From: an uncultured Collinsella sp.
Lineage (GTDB): Bacteria; Actinomycetota; Coriobacteriia; Coriobacteriales; Coriobacteriaceae
Assembly: GCA_902493515.1 (NCBI GenBank)
Contig: CABUPE010000001.1
Location: forward strand, 1 to 64,000
Direction of reading: 5' to 3'
DNA: 64,000 nucleotides
The position numbers and the translations under genes were made by a program. The notes under the pieces are model-generated. The model saw only the letters and a program-made list of their open reading frames with translations. It was not told the DNA's origin and did not search any database. Below, piece by piece: positions 41,078-52,607 of this stretch (position 1 is the stretch's first letter; every line of letters starts with the position of its first letter).

Positions 41078-42918
41078 TGACCGATCTTGCATCCACCACA
41101 CCACAATCGCTCGGTCGCGATCCCATGGTCGGCCTGCGCCTGGCGCGTGTCGACGGGTTTGAGCCGGCCATTGCGCTCGGTCAGGACGAACTGCCTGCCT
41201 ATCTGCGTCGTTTTACGATACTGTTTGCCGACGATGCCACCATGCGCCGTGGCGGTATCGGCCGCGTGACGCGTGCCGTCAACGCCCAAGGCGAGGCCGT
41301 GGCGCTCAAGCAGCTCATCTTGCCGGCGCGCGATGAGTTCGACGACGATGCCGCTCACGAGGCGCTGGTCGCCAAGTTCAAGGCAGCGTTTCGCGAGGAA
41401 TACGAATGCCATCGTGCCCTTTCGGGCCTTAAGGGCTTTCCCCGCCTCTATGGCTGGGGCGAGGTCGACGGTGTGCCTGCAATTGTCATGGAATGGGTCG
41501 AGGGCGAGACGCTTGCCCGCTTGCGTTCGCGACTCGCCGTGGATGATGCCGGACGCCTGTCGCCGCTTGTGGCGGCGCGTCTGGGTCGCGACCTGTTCGA
41601 TCTGCTCTGCCGTATGAGCCTGGTGGGTGAGGGCTTTGTCCATCGCGATATCTCGCCCGCTAATATTATGGTGCGTACGGCGCGCCTGCCGCTTGACCGG
41701 CAGCTTGCCGAGGGCACCTTTGACCTGTGCCTGATTGACTTTGGCTCGTCGCTGGCGCTCGAGCCTGCGTCGGCCGCGGCCGGTACCGGCGGCAAGGCGT
41801 CGTTTACGGAGCGTTATGCCACGCTGCGTCGCGCGACGGTTGCCTATGCCCCGCCCGAGATGCTCACCGACGATATTCCCGATCTGCGCGCTTTGCGTAT
41901 GTCGCCGGCGATCGACGTCTATGCCGCGGCAAGCACGGTTTACGAGCTCATTGCCGGCGTCGCGCCATACGAAGCCGCGCCGGGCACTTCGGGCACCTCG
42001 GGTTCGCGCAAAAAGACGCGCGACATCGCCAGCCCCTATCGTCTCAAGATGGACACGCGGCCCGACTATCCCATTGGTGCCCATGCGCCCGGTTGTGATT
42101 TGACTCAGCTGCTTTGTCGTGAGCCCGATGTGGCGCTCGCCGCGGCCGAGCAGGCCCAGCAGCTAGGGCTTGAGCCGGATTCCGAAGAGCTACGCGATGC
42201 GCTGGCGTTTGTCGATGCCCAGCTGTTCGACGTGGTGATGGCCTGTCTGTCCAGCCATCAAAAAGATCGTCCCGAGCCGGCGGCGGTCGAGGCGGCGCTC
42301 TCGGCGTTTTGTGACCACTATGCGCAAAATGTCGGTCGTTCGCTCCGCGGCGAGCCGCTCACGCCGTGCCCCATGGATGCGTCTGGCCGCGCGGTTCGTC
42401 GCGCGCTGATGGTCGGCGCGACGGTCGTCTGTGGCGTGGTTTGGGCTGTGGTCGTGGTTTCGGCCGCGCTGCTGGCGTCGGGCGCTCGCGTGACAGCGAC
42501 TTTGGGATCGCTCGTGTGGTCTGGGTCGCTACCGGGTATTATTGCCGCACTGGCGTTGGCGCTGCCAGGCATAGCCGGCGTTGCCGCGGGGGCACTTGCG
42601 CGCGATCGGCGCTCGGGGCTCCTGCAGGGTGTGCTTGCGCTTTCTGCCTGCGAGGTTCCGGTGCTGGTTGTGGCTGCATGTAGCGTATTTTCCCAACGCG
42701 CCGTGATGGGCGGCCTTATTGCCGCCCTGGTTGCAACCTATGCGCTTACGTGGTTTTTGCTTGCGATGGGCTTTGCCTTTGAACTTCCCGTTTCGGCACC
42801 GCGACGCACAAAAGCCCAGATGGCGACTCCGCTTGCCGGTGGAGCCGCAGCTGCCCGTACTTTTGGCAGACCTGTCGAGGTATCGTCCGATTCTATTTCT
42901 ACGACCAAGGAGGCCTAG
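41074..42918 (+). CDS. Second membrane serine/threonine protein kinase
   Basis: Predicted 614 residues. Kinase features: GGIGRVTRAVNAQGEAVALK, EWVEGETLARL, FVHRDISPANIMV (Ser in place of the usual Lys after HRD), LIDFGSSLAL, and YAPPEML. The ATP loop is less Gly-rich than in PknB. After residue ~450 come four to five membrane helices, the first VVCGVVWAVVVVSAALLA. The layout parallels the kinase at 32263-34116 and suggests a shared origin. It starts at 41074 (a second ATG follows at 41077), overlapping the upstream stop. An FHA gene follows 3 nt downstream, a likely adaptor. Confidence 0.85.
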   Translation: MMTDLASTTPQSLGRDPMVGLRLARVDGFEPAIALGQDELPAYLRRFTILFADDATMRRGGIGRVTRAVNAQGEAVALKQLILPARDEFDDDAAHEALVAKFKAAFREEYECHRALSGLKGFPRLYGWGEVDGVPAIVMEWVEGETLARLRSRLAVDDAGRLSPLVAARLGRDLFDLLCRMSLVGEGFVHRDISPANIMVRTARLPLDRQLAEGTFDLCLIDFGSSLALEPASAAAGTGGKASFTERYATLRRATVAYAPPEMLTDDIPDLRALRMSPAIDVYAAASTVYELIAGVAPYEAAPGTSGTSGSRKKTRDIASPYRLKMDTRPDYPIGAHAPGCDLTQLLCREPDVALAAAEQAQQLGLEPDSEELRDALAFVDAQLFDVVMACLSSHQKDRPEPAAVEAALSAFCDHYAQNVGRSLRGEPLTPCPMDASGRAVRRALMVGATVVCGVVWAVVVVSAALLASGARVTATLGSLVWSGSLPGIIAALALALPGIAGVAAGALARDRRSGLLQGVLALSACEVPVLVVAACSVFSQRAVMGGLIAALVATYALTWFLLAMGFAFELPVSAPRRTKAQMATPLAGGAAAARTFGRPVEVSSDSISTTKEA

Positions 42919-42921
42919 GTC

Positions 42922-43851
42922 ATGGCATCTCAAGTTGAGCTCACCCCATGCGGGGCCATGTTTGACATCTTTAAGCGCGCGGCGCATCTGAGCCATATCG
43001 AGCTGTGCGGCTTGGTGCTTTCGTCCCGTCCGCTCGCCGACGGCCGCAGCCCGCAGAGCCGGGCCGCCGATCGCTCTTGGGTTTCCCGCTTTATCGTTCG
43101 CGCGCCGGTCGGCACGCTTCAGCAGCGCTACTTTGCCGAATACGGTACCTCGGCTGCGCGTATTATGTCGCAACTGGCCCTGCGCCAGCGAAATCCCATG
43201 GACTCCACGGCTGTGATCAATATGGTGTGCGGTCCTGCAGGTGAACCGATGGTACGCGCACTCGAAGAGTGCCACCAGGACACGAATCTCTATCGCAACG
43301 CGCTCGATCGCCTGTCCCAGGCGGCAGAACTCATGCCTGCCGAGCGCGCCGAGGCCGTGCTGGTGCTGTTTGTCGCCGTCGGCTGTTCGGCGGATGTGCG
43401 GTCCTCGGTGAACTATGCCATCGACTACGCGCACGCGACCTGTGGCGGAGGCACCTCCACGCCGCGTTCGCTTGGCATGTCGATGGCCGCGGGCGAACGC
43501 GAACCCGCCCCGGCGCACCCCTTGGGCTTGCTGCGCGTGCAAAACAGTTTTGTCGTGAGCGTCCCGCGCTGGATTCAGCCGAGTGAGGAAGGCGTTGAGA
43601 TCGGCGCGCTGGCAACGGGGGAGGGCGGCATCACCGACGACGTCTCGGCCCGCCATGCCCATATCTGGTGCGACGAGTCTGGCGCATGGTTTGTCGAGGA
43701 CCTGTCGTCCACTAACGGCACCGTGGTGGTAAACGGGGCCACGAGTGTGTGTATTCAAGTAGAGCCCGGCCGCTCCGCCCAGCTCAACCCCGGCGACGAG
43801 CTCAAACTCGGCGAATCCACCACCTACGCCATCCTGCTCGGCGCCCTCTAG
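42922..43851 (+). CDS. FHA-domain protein of the second kinase operon
   Basis: Predicted 309 residues. The N-terminal ~190 residues are an unrecognised alpha/beta domain. The C-terminal ~90 form an FHA domain with SARHAHIWCD and VEDLSSTNGTVVVNG. The first conserved stretch (GR) reads EIGALATGEGG here, so the phosphothreonine-binding Arg may be lost. AAGGAGG overlaps the kinase stop, giving tight coupling. It probably links the kinase to partners. Confidence 0.8.
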   Translation: MASQVELTPCGAMFDIFKRAAHLSHIELCGLVLSSRPLADGRSPQSRAADRSWVSRFIVRAPVGTLQQRYFAEYGTSAARIMSQLALRQRNPMDSTAVINMVCGPAGEPMVRALEECHQDTNLYRNALDRLSQAAELMPAERAEAVLVLFVAVGCSADVRSSVNYAIDYAHATCGGGTSTPRSLGMSMAAGEREPAPAHPLGLLRVQNSFVVSVPRWIQPSEEGVEIGALATGEGGITDDVSARHAHIWCDESGAWFVEDLSSTNGTVVVNGATSVCIQVEPGRSAQLNPGDELKLGESTTYAILLGAL

Positions 43852-43856
43852 CCGGC

Positions 43857-43902
43857 AGTTGGGGACGTTCCTTTCCTGCCGGTACTTGGGGACACTCCTT
43901 GG
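43857..43902. repeat. Short genome-repeat family copies (TTGGGGAC type)
   Basis: Two units, TTGGGGACGTTCCTTT and TTGGGGACACTCCTT, about 35 nt apart, right after the FHA gene. They share the core TTGGGGACGTTC with four units at 49571-49670. Confidence 0.6.
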
Positions 43903-44302
43903 CGCGTCAGAGCCAGTCGTCCGGGGATGGAGGGACCATTCTGGCCTTTGGCGGTCACCCGAGGTAAACCTTTACCGCCCGCCTATATTTGCCGAAATTA
44001 CACTTGACGGCGGGGTACAATAAACCCGCATGCGGATTTCCGTTGCGGGCGCTTCCCATCGCCGGGGCGTGCCCGGGAGCATCCGGCATGCGGCCTTTGC
44101 GGCGCTCGGTCATGTGCAAGACGGGCGGTCGGGTCTGTGGGGCGCATCAGCTGGCCCTCGCCTCGGCATGTCTTCTCTCCACGCCACGTACCTGCTGCTG
44201 AGCCTGCCTGCCAGATGATTGGAAGCAACAGCGTAAATCCCATCACGCCAACATCCCGGCGATCGCCGGGGCCTGTATACCTATATGAGAGGAGAGGGGT
44301 AT
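43903..44302 (+). other. Long GC-rich region and leader before nifJ
   Basis: No coding gene recognised. TACAAT near 44016-44021 may be a -10 box, giving a ~275-nt leader. The leader has several GC-rich hairpins and ends with a perfect 16-bp palindrome CCCGGCGATCGCCGGG at 44255-44270, about 30 nt before the nifJ ribosome site. It could be an operator or structured RNA. Confidence 0.4.
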
Positions 44303-47842
<3,540 letters not shown>

Positions 47843-47852
47843 GTCTCCCACC

Positions 47853-47977
47853 GCAGGATCTGAGGGCTGACCTTCGCGGACGTCCTCGGACATGAAAGAA
47901 CCCCCGCTGCGCATTACGTGCGGCGGGGGTTCTTTCGTCCTGCGGAGTGTCCGCGAAGGTCAGCCCTCAGATCCTGC
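47853..47977. repeat. 29-bp perfect inverted repeat enclosing the nifJ terminator
   Basis: The 29 nt at 47853-47881 (beginning GCAGGATCTGAGGG) are exactly complementary to 47949-47977. Nested inside is a second hairpin (arms 47894-47907 and 47923-47936). Confidence 0.85.
47894..47940 (+). terminator. nifJ terminator
   Basis: Stem GAAAGAACCCCCGC/GCGGGGGTTCTTTC with a 15-nt inner part. A/T flanks on both sides make it usable in both directions. It follows the nifJ stop by about 50 nt. Confidence 0.85.
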
Positions 47978-48497
47978 TACGACTATGTCCTCGGATTGTG
48001 TGGGCGGATGAAGGACGTAGTTGGCCGGGTATCCCGTTCCTTTCGCTGTTTCGCGGCTTTGCCGCGAAACCTCGCGCCACTTTGGGGATGGATGGGGGAC
48101 TTGGCTGTTGCCGCCTTTTCGGAGCGCTTCTTTATTCCTTTTGCTGGATGAAAAGCCCCTTGTTTTTGCAGTGGTGCATACTTGACTTATAAGTGCATAG
48201 AATCTCGCATAGCGCGAGTAAGATATTGCGCTGTCCGTTTTGTGTTTAGCAGAGATGTAGTTTGCATAATCCGACATAATCCTCGCTTCATTTAAATAAA
48301 GTCGCACGTAAATTACGTAGATATGTCTGAGCTGGAGTTCTGTACGCTGAGCGGATAAAAACGACCGTTCACCGTTCCGCTATTTTCAAAATGAATAAAA
48401 TGAGCGATAAAGAGAATATAAACCTTAATAAACTCGCGTATCGCACGGACGCAGGTTATTAATGGGTTGTAGGCCTTTTACAGAAAGGATTCCAGCA
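47978..48497. other. Intergenic region upstream of carbamate kinase
   Basis: About 520 nt without a convincing gene. GTTTCGCGGC-TTT-GCCGCGAAAC (about 48046-48068) is a strong hairpin. From 48160 the composition becomes AT-rich, with TTGACT at about 48182, the palindrome ACGTAA-A-TTACGT (48306-48318) and TATAAA-like boxes near 48416. The arcC promoter probably lies in this AT-rich part; I cannot choose one pair of boxes. Confidence 0.4.
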
Positions 48498-49460
48498 ATG
48501 TCTAAGCCTCTTGGCAAGCCCGATCGTATCGTCGTCGCCCTTGGCGGCAACGCCCTCGGCAACAACCCCGTTGAGCAGATCGAGGCCGTGAGCAACACCG
48601 CTCACGCTCTTCTCGGCCTGATCGAGCAGGGCAACGAGATCATCATCACCCACGGCAACGGCCCGCAGGTCGGCATGATCCAGAACGCCTTCGCCGCCGC
48701 CCACGACGCCATCGGCACTCCCGAGATGCCGCTGCCCGAGTGCGGCGCCATGTCCCAGGGCTACATCGGCTATCACCTGCAGCAGGGCATTGGCCGCGAG
48801 ATGCACAAGCGCTATAAGCGCTGGCACGCCGCAACCGTCGTCACCCAGATCGAGTGCGACCCGGACGATCCCGCGTTCAAGAACCCGACCAAGCCGATCG
48901 GCCCCTTCTACACCGAGGAGCAGGCCAAGGAGTTCATGGCCGAGGACCCCTCCAAGGTCTTCGTCGAGGATTCCGGCCGCGGCTGGCGTCGCGTCGTCGC
49001 TTCCCCCGATCCCAAGAAGATCGTCGAGGCTGACTCCATCCTCAACCTGCTCGACAACGAGTTCATCGTCATCGCCTGCGGTGGCGGCGGCATCCCCGTC
49101 GTCCGCGACTACGAGAACAAGGGCTGCTACAAGGGCGTTCCCGCCGTCATCGACAAGGACCTGGGCGGCGAGCTGCTGGCCGAGGACTGCGACGCCGACG
49201 TCCTGTTCCTGCTGACCGCCGTTGAGCATGTCGCCATCAACTTTGGCAAGCCCAACCAGGAGGAGCTCGAGGACATCACCGCCGACGAGGCCGAGCGCCT
49301 GGCCGACGAGGGTCAGTTCGGCAAGGGTTCCATGGAGCCCAAGGTTCGCGCTGCCATCAAGTTCGCGCGTTCCCGCAAGGGCCGCACCTGCATCATCGGC
49401 GCCCTGGACAAGGCCGCCGAGACCATGGCTGGCCTCTCCGGTACCCGCATTCACGAGTAG
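48498..49460 (+). CDS. arcC: Carbamate kinase
   Basis: Predicted 320 residues, usual length. It makes ATP from carbamoyl phosphate, releasing carbamate. Motifs: RIVVALGGNALGN, ITHGNGPQVGMI, CGAMSQGYIGYHLQQ, CGGGGIPVV and VIDKDLGGELLAEDCDADVL. AGAAAGGATTCCAGCA precedes ATG 48498. No arginine deiminase or ornithine carbamoyltransferase gene adjoins it, so it stands apart from the usual arc operon. A terminator follows. Confidence 0.96.
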   Translation: MSKPLGKPDRIVVALGGNALGNNPVEQIEAVSNTAHALLGLIEQGNEIIITHGNGPQVGMIQNAFAAAHDAIGTPEMPLPECGAMSQGYIGYHLQQGIGREMHKRYKRWHAATVVTQIECDPDDPAFKNPTKPIGPFYTEEQAKEFMAEDPSKVFVEDSGRGWRRVVASPDPKKIVEADSILNLLDNEFIVIACGGGGIPVVRDYENKGCYKGVPAVIDKDLGGELLAEDCDADVLFLLTAVEHVAINFGKPNQEELEDITADEAERLADEGQFGKGSMEPKVRAAIKFARSRKGRTCIIGALDKAAETMAGLSGTRIHE

Positions 49461-49525
49461 TCTCTACTCTGTTGCCTCTCTCGTGGGCGCCAGGCAAGGC
49501 GCCCACAAACTAGCCTCTCTTCATG

Positions 49526-49558
49526 AGCCCCGCAGTCCGCTCCGACTGCGGGGCTTTT
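49526..49558 (+). terminator. arcC terminator
   Basis: Stem AGCCCCGCAGTC (49526-49537) / GACTGCGGGGCT (49544-49555), then TTTTGC. Confidence 0.9.
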
Positions 49559-49570
49559 GCTATTCACCTA

Positions 49571-49670
49571 GTCATTGGGGACGTTCTTAGTCATTGGGGA
49601 CGTTCTTAAATGACTAGTCAACCAAGAGCGTCCCCAATGACCACTCATTTAAGTCTGTCCCCAATGACTA
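49571..49670. repeat. Array of TTGGGGACGTTC-family repeats
   Basis: A 19-nt unit GTCATTGGGGACGTTCTTA occurs twice in tandem (49571-49589, 49590-49608). Two inverted relatives follow: AAGAGCGTCCCCAATGAC (49624-49641) and AAGTCTGTCCCCAATGACTA (49651-49670). The last one reaches the stop codon of the minus-strand peptidase gene. The region could fold into a hairpin and act as a terminator between convergent genes. Confidence 0.75.
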
Positions 49671-50669
49671 GTAGTAGGCCCACATGGCTTCGACTTCGTT
49701 GAGGACCTCTACGACGCCCCAGCGGCGGGCGCTGCGGCTGGCCGAGTTGGGGTCGTAGACGCCAATCTGGTTGGCATCGTCGATGCCGTAGAGCACGATG
49801 TAGTGGCCTACGTTGGTAAACGTACCGGGGCGCACTGCAGCGATGACGGGCGCACCCGAGCGAAGTGCTTGTGTAATCGATTCGCGATCGTTATAGAGCT
49901 GTGTTCCGTTGAGCCCCAGCTGCCACGCACCGCCTGTCATAAACGACCACTCGGTGGCACCGGTGGGGGCGTAGTTGCCGGCTTCGGCCAGTGCGCATAC
50001 ATCGACCGGCGTCTTATCGGTATGGCCGGTCTTAAAGATATAGACCATGGTGAGGCAGGTGGGACCGCAAGCGTTTTCGCGAATAGTGCCACCGGCATAG
50101 GGCAGCTCCGACCATGCGGGGTCAATTTGGTAGATGTGGGGCATGGTGCCGGCCTGCCATTGCGAGCGTGGGGTCGAGAACGCAAAGGAGTAACCGGGCG
50201 CGACGGGAGCTTCAAGCAGCTTGTCCTCGGCAGTGGGCTCAAGACCGGCTGACCCGTGGGAGATACAGGATCCCAAAAACACAAAGACGAGGCAGGCGGC
50301 GATGGAGCAAAGCGCAAGGCGTAGGCGGCGGGCCGGAAGCGCGTGGCTTGTGGTGTGCGACGCGGGGTGAGGGGCGGAATTGCCGCGATCGCGTTGAGGT
50401 CGCGAAAAGGAGCGCTTGACGTTGTAGTCGGTCGTACGGCGATCGTAGCGGCGTGGCTGCGATGCGTCGGTCTGGCGTTGGCGTGTGCTCGTGCTCACGC
50501 GGTCTGACTGCTGCACGGTACGGCTTTGCTGCCGCGAAGAAGCCCCGAGCTGCTCTTGGGGGCGCTGCGGGTTGTCGTTGTCGGAGGTGCTTCTGGGCGT
50601 TGGCATGGTGCGGCCGGCAAGGCGCACGCTTTGTGGCCGTTGGTCGCCGTCATTGTATCCGTATGCCAT
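49668..50669 (-). CDS. Membrane-anchored C39-like cysteine peptidase
   Basis: Predicted 333 residues. A ~110-residue basic, Gln/Ser/Arg-rich cytoplasmic N-terminus leads to one membrane helix (LRLALCSIAACLVFVFLGSC). An external C39-like papain-fold domain follows: ENACGPTCLTMVY supplies the Cys, GHYIVLYGIDD the His, and YDPNSAS the Asp/Asn. ATG 50669 has AGGTGA 5 nt upstream; a GTG three codons earlier is less likely. Role unknown: wall-peptide or exported-protein cleavage is plausible. It faces away from the permease gene. Confidence 0.78.
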   Translation of the reverse strand: MAYGYNDGDQRPQSVRLAGRTMPTPRSTSDNDNPQRPQEQLGASSRQQSRTVQQSDRVSTSTRQRQTDASQPRRYDRRTTDYNVKRSFSRPQRDRGNSAPHPASHTTSHALPARRLRLALCSIAACLVFVFLGSCISHGSAGLEPTAEDKLLEAPVAPGYSFAFSTPRSQWQAGTMPHIYQIDPAWSELPYAGGTIRENACGPTCLTMVYIFKTGHTDKTPVDVCALAEAGNYAPTGATEWSFMTGGAWQLGLNGTQLYNDRESITQALRSGAPVIAAVRPGTFTNVGHYIVLYGIDDANQIGVYDPNSASRSARRWGVVEVLNEVEAMWAYY

Positions 50670-51024
50670 TCGAATCACCTTGCCTCATGTGTAACTTGTC
50701 TATCCTACATAAAAAGATGCACGACACATGGGTATGTGCGCCAAAAGCCTGACAAATGGTATGAACGTTGCCGCGCCGCGCGCCAAGCGTCACGGCAACA
50801 GGTATTCAAAAGCAGACAAGATGAAAGCGTCCAAGACGAATGACGTCTCCCGCCGTTCGTCCCAAAAACGGCGCCGCTCGTTTTGCAGTTCTGCCTTCGG
50901 TCGAGCTACAAGCGGCGCTGCTGTGCCAAGGTCGTATCTTAAAGCCACGAAATAAAAGCGCGCGGCAAAACAGACCGCGCAAGGGGTGACGTCAAGGGGC
51001 GTCAAAAAGGAAAGGAGGGGAACA
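50670..51024. other. Divergent promoter region between peptidase and permease genes
   Basis: No gene recognised in 355 nt. A GCGCGG/CCGCGC hairpin lies at about 50960-50985. GACGTC occurs twice (near 50842 and 50990). AAGGAGGGG serves the permease. Confidence 0.35.
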
Positions 51025-52476
51025 ATGGCGGACAAGAACGCAGAAGTTGCAGTCGAGGATAACGGCGGCATGAAGAAAACGCTTTCGCTCTGGAACTTCT
51101 TCACCATCGGTTTCGGTGCCATCATCGGTACCGGTTGGGTTCTGCAGGTCGGCGACTGGATGGTCGTGGGCGGCGGTCCCGTTCCCGCTATGATCGCATT
51201 CCTCTTGGGTGCAATCTTCCTCGTGCCCGTCGGAGCTGTTTTCGGTGAGCTCACGGCTGCTATCCCCATCTCGGGCGGCATCGTCGAGTATGTCGATCGT
51301 AGCTTTGGCCGTACGCTGAGCTACATCACCGGATGGCTTTTGGCCCTGGGCAACGGCATCCTGTGCCCGTGGGAGGCCATTGCCATTTCGACCCTCGTGT
51401 CCGAGATGTTCGGTAGCCTGCCCGGCCTTGAGTGGCTGCGCGCCATCAAGCTCTACACCATCCTGGGGGCCGACGTTTACCTGTTCCCGACGCTGATCGC
51501 GCTCGGCTTTGCAGTCTACGTCATCTTCCTCAACTTCCGCGGTGCCAGCTCGGCCGCCAAACTCCAGGCCTTCCTGACCAAGGCTCTGCTCTGCGGCATG
51601 CTGCTCGCCATGGGCGTCTCGCTGTTCACCGGCTCGCCGGACAACGCCATGCCCGTGTTCTCCCAGGTCACCGGCGCTGGCGGCGGCAAGGCCGCTACCG
51701 AGAGCACCAGCCTGTTTGCCGGCATCGTGTCGGTCCTGGTTCTGACCCCGTTCTTCTACGCCGGCTTCGACACCATTCCTCAGCAGGCTGAGGAAGCAGC
51801 CGAGGGCCTCAACTGGAACAAGTTCGGCAAGATCATCTCCCTGGCCCTGCTGGCCGCTGGCGGCTTCTACATGGTCTGCATCTACTCGTTCGGCACCATC
51901 CTCGACTGGCATGAGTTTGTTAAGAGCCCGGTTCCCGCGCTTGCCTGCCTCAAGGGCATCAACATGCTTCTGTACCTGGCCATGCTCGTCATCGCCACGC
52001 TTGGACCCATGGGTCCGATGAACTCCTTCTACGGCGCCACGAGCCGCATCATGCTCGCCATGGGCCGCAAGGGCCAGCTGCCCGAGCAGTTCGCCGAGGT
52101 CGACCCCAAGTCCGGCGCTCCCAAGCTCGCCTGCGTCGTTCTGGGCGTCATCACCGTCGTCGGTCCGTTCCTGGGCAAGAACATGCTCATCCCTCTGACC
52201 AACGTGTCGGCTCTCGCCTTCATCTTCTCCTGCGGCATGGTCGCCCTCGCTTGCCTGCGTATGCGCTTCACCGAGCCCGACCTGCCTCGTCCCTACGAGG
52301 TGCCCGGCGGCAAGTTTGGCATCTCCCTCGCTATCGCTGCCTGCGCCATCATCATCGGCCTGCTCGTGATTCCGTTCTCTCCCGCCTCCCTCAACATGGT
52401 GGAGTGGAGCATCGTGATCGGCTGGTTGGCTATTGGCCTGGCCCTCATGGCTTTCACCAATTCCCGCAAAAAGTAA
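51025..52476 (+). CDS. APC-family amino acid/amine permease
   Basis: Predicted 483 residues with about 12 to 14 membrane helices. The start of helix 1 carries the APC signature FFTIGFGAIIGTGWVLQVG. Helix 6 region: FFYAGFDTIPQQAEEAAEGL. Conserved Gly-rich stretch in the middle: TLGPMGPMNSFYGATSRIML. ATG 51025 follows AAAGGAGGGG. The amidohydrolase gene lies 131 nt downstream, in the same direction, so this permease may import that enzyme's substrate. The substrate itself is not readable from sequence. Confidence 0.88.
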   Translation: MADKNAEVAVEDNGGMKKTLSLWNFFTIGFGAIIGTGWVLQVGDWMVVGGGPVPAMIAFLLGAIFLVPVGAVFGELTAAIPISGGIVEYVDRSFGRTLSYITGWLLALGNGILCPWEAIAISTLVSEMFGSLPGLEWLRAIKLYTILGADVYLFPTLIALGFAVYVIFLNFRGASSAAKLQAFLTKALLCGMLLAMGVSLFTGSPDNAMPVFSQVTGAGGGKAATESTSLFAGIVSVLVLTPFFYAGFDTIPQQAEEAAEGLNWNKFGKIISLALLAAGGFYMVCIYSFGTILDWHEFVKSPVPALACLKGINMLLYLAMLVIATLGPMGPMNSFYGATSRIMLAMGRKGQLPEQFAEVDPKSGAPKLACVVLGVITVVGPFLGKNMLIPLTNVSALAFIFSCGMVALACLRMRFTEPDLPRPYEVPGGKFGISLAIAACAIIIGLLVIPFSPASLNMVEWSIVIGWLAIGLALMAFTNSRKK

Positions 52477-52496
52477 CGCCTAGCCGGGGCGGATCA

Positions 52497-52525
52497 GGTG
52501 CGCGGGACCCTCTCTTCCGCGCACC
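52497..52525 (+). terminator. Hairpin between permease and amidohydrolase genes
   Basis: Arms GGTGCGCGG (52497-52505) and CCGCGCACC (52517-52525), no T-run. May be an mRNA-stability or attenuating hairpin. Confidence 0.4.
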
Positions 52526-52607
52526 GAACCCGGCGCCACTTGGGTAGCTTTGTGAGGCCTTAACCCAACACGGCCTCGCCCACTATATGGATCCATAAGG
52601 AGGAACC

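Noticed and set aside
47960..48307. 115-codon minus-strand frame before arcC
   Set aside because: Composition and start do not look coding; it runs through a hairpin and half of the 29-bp inverted repeat.
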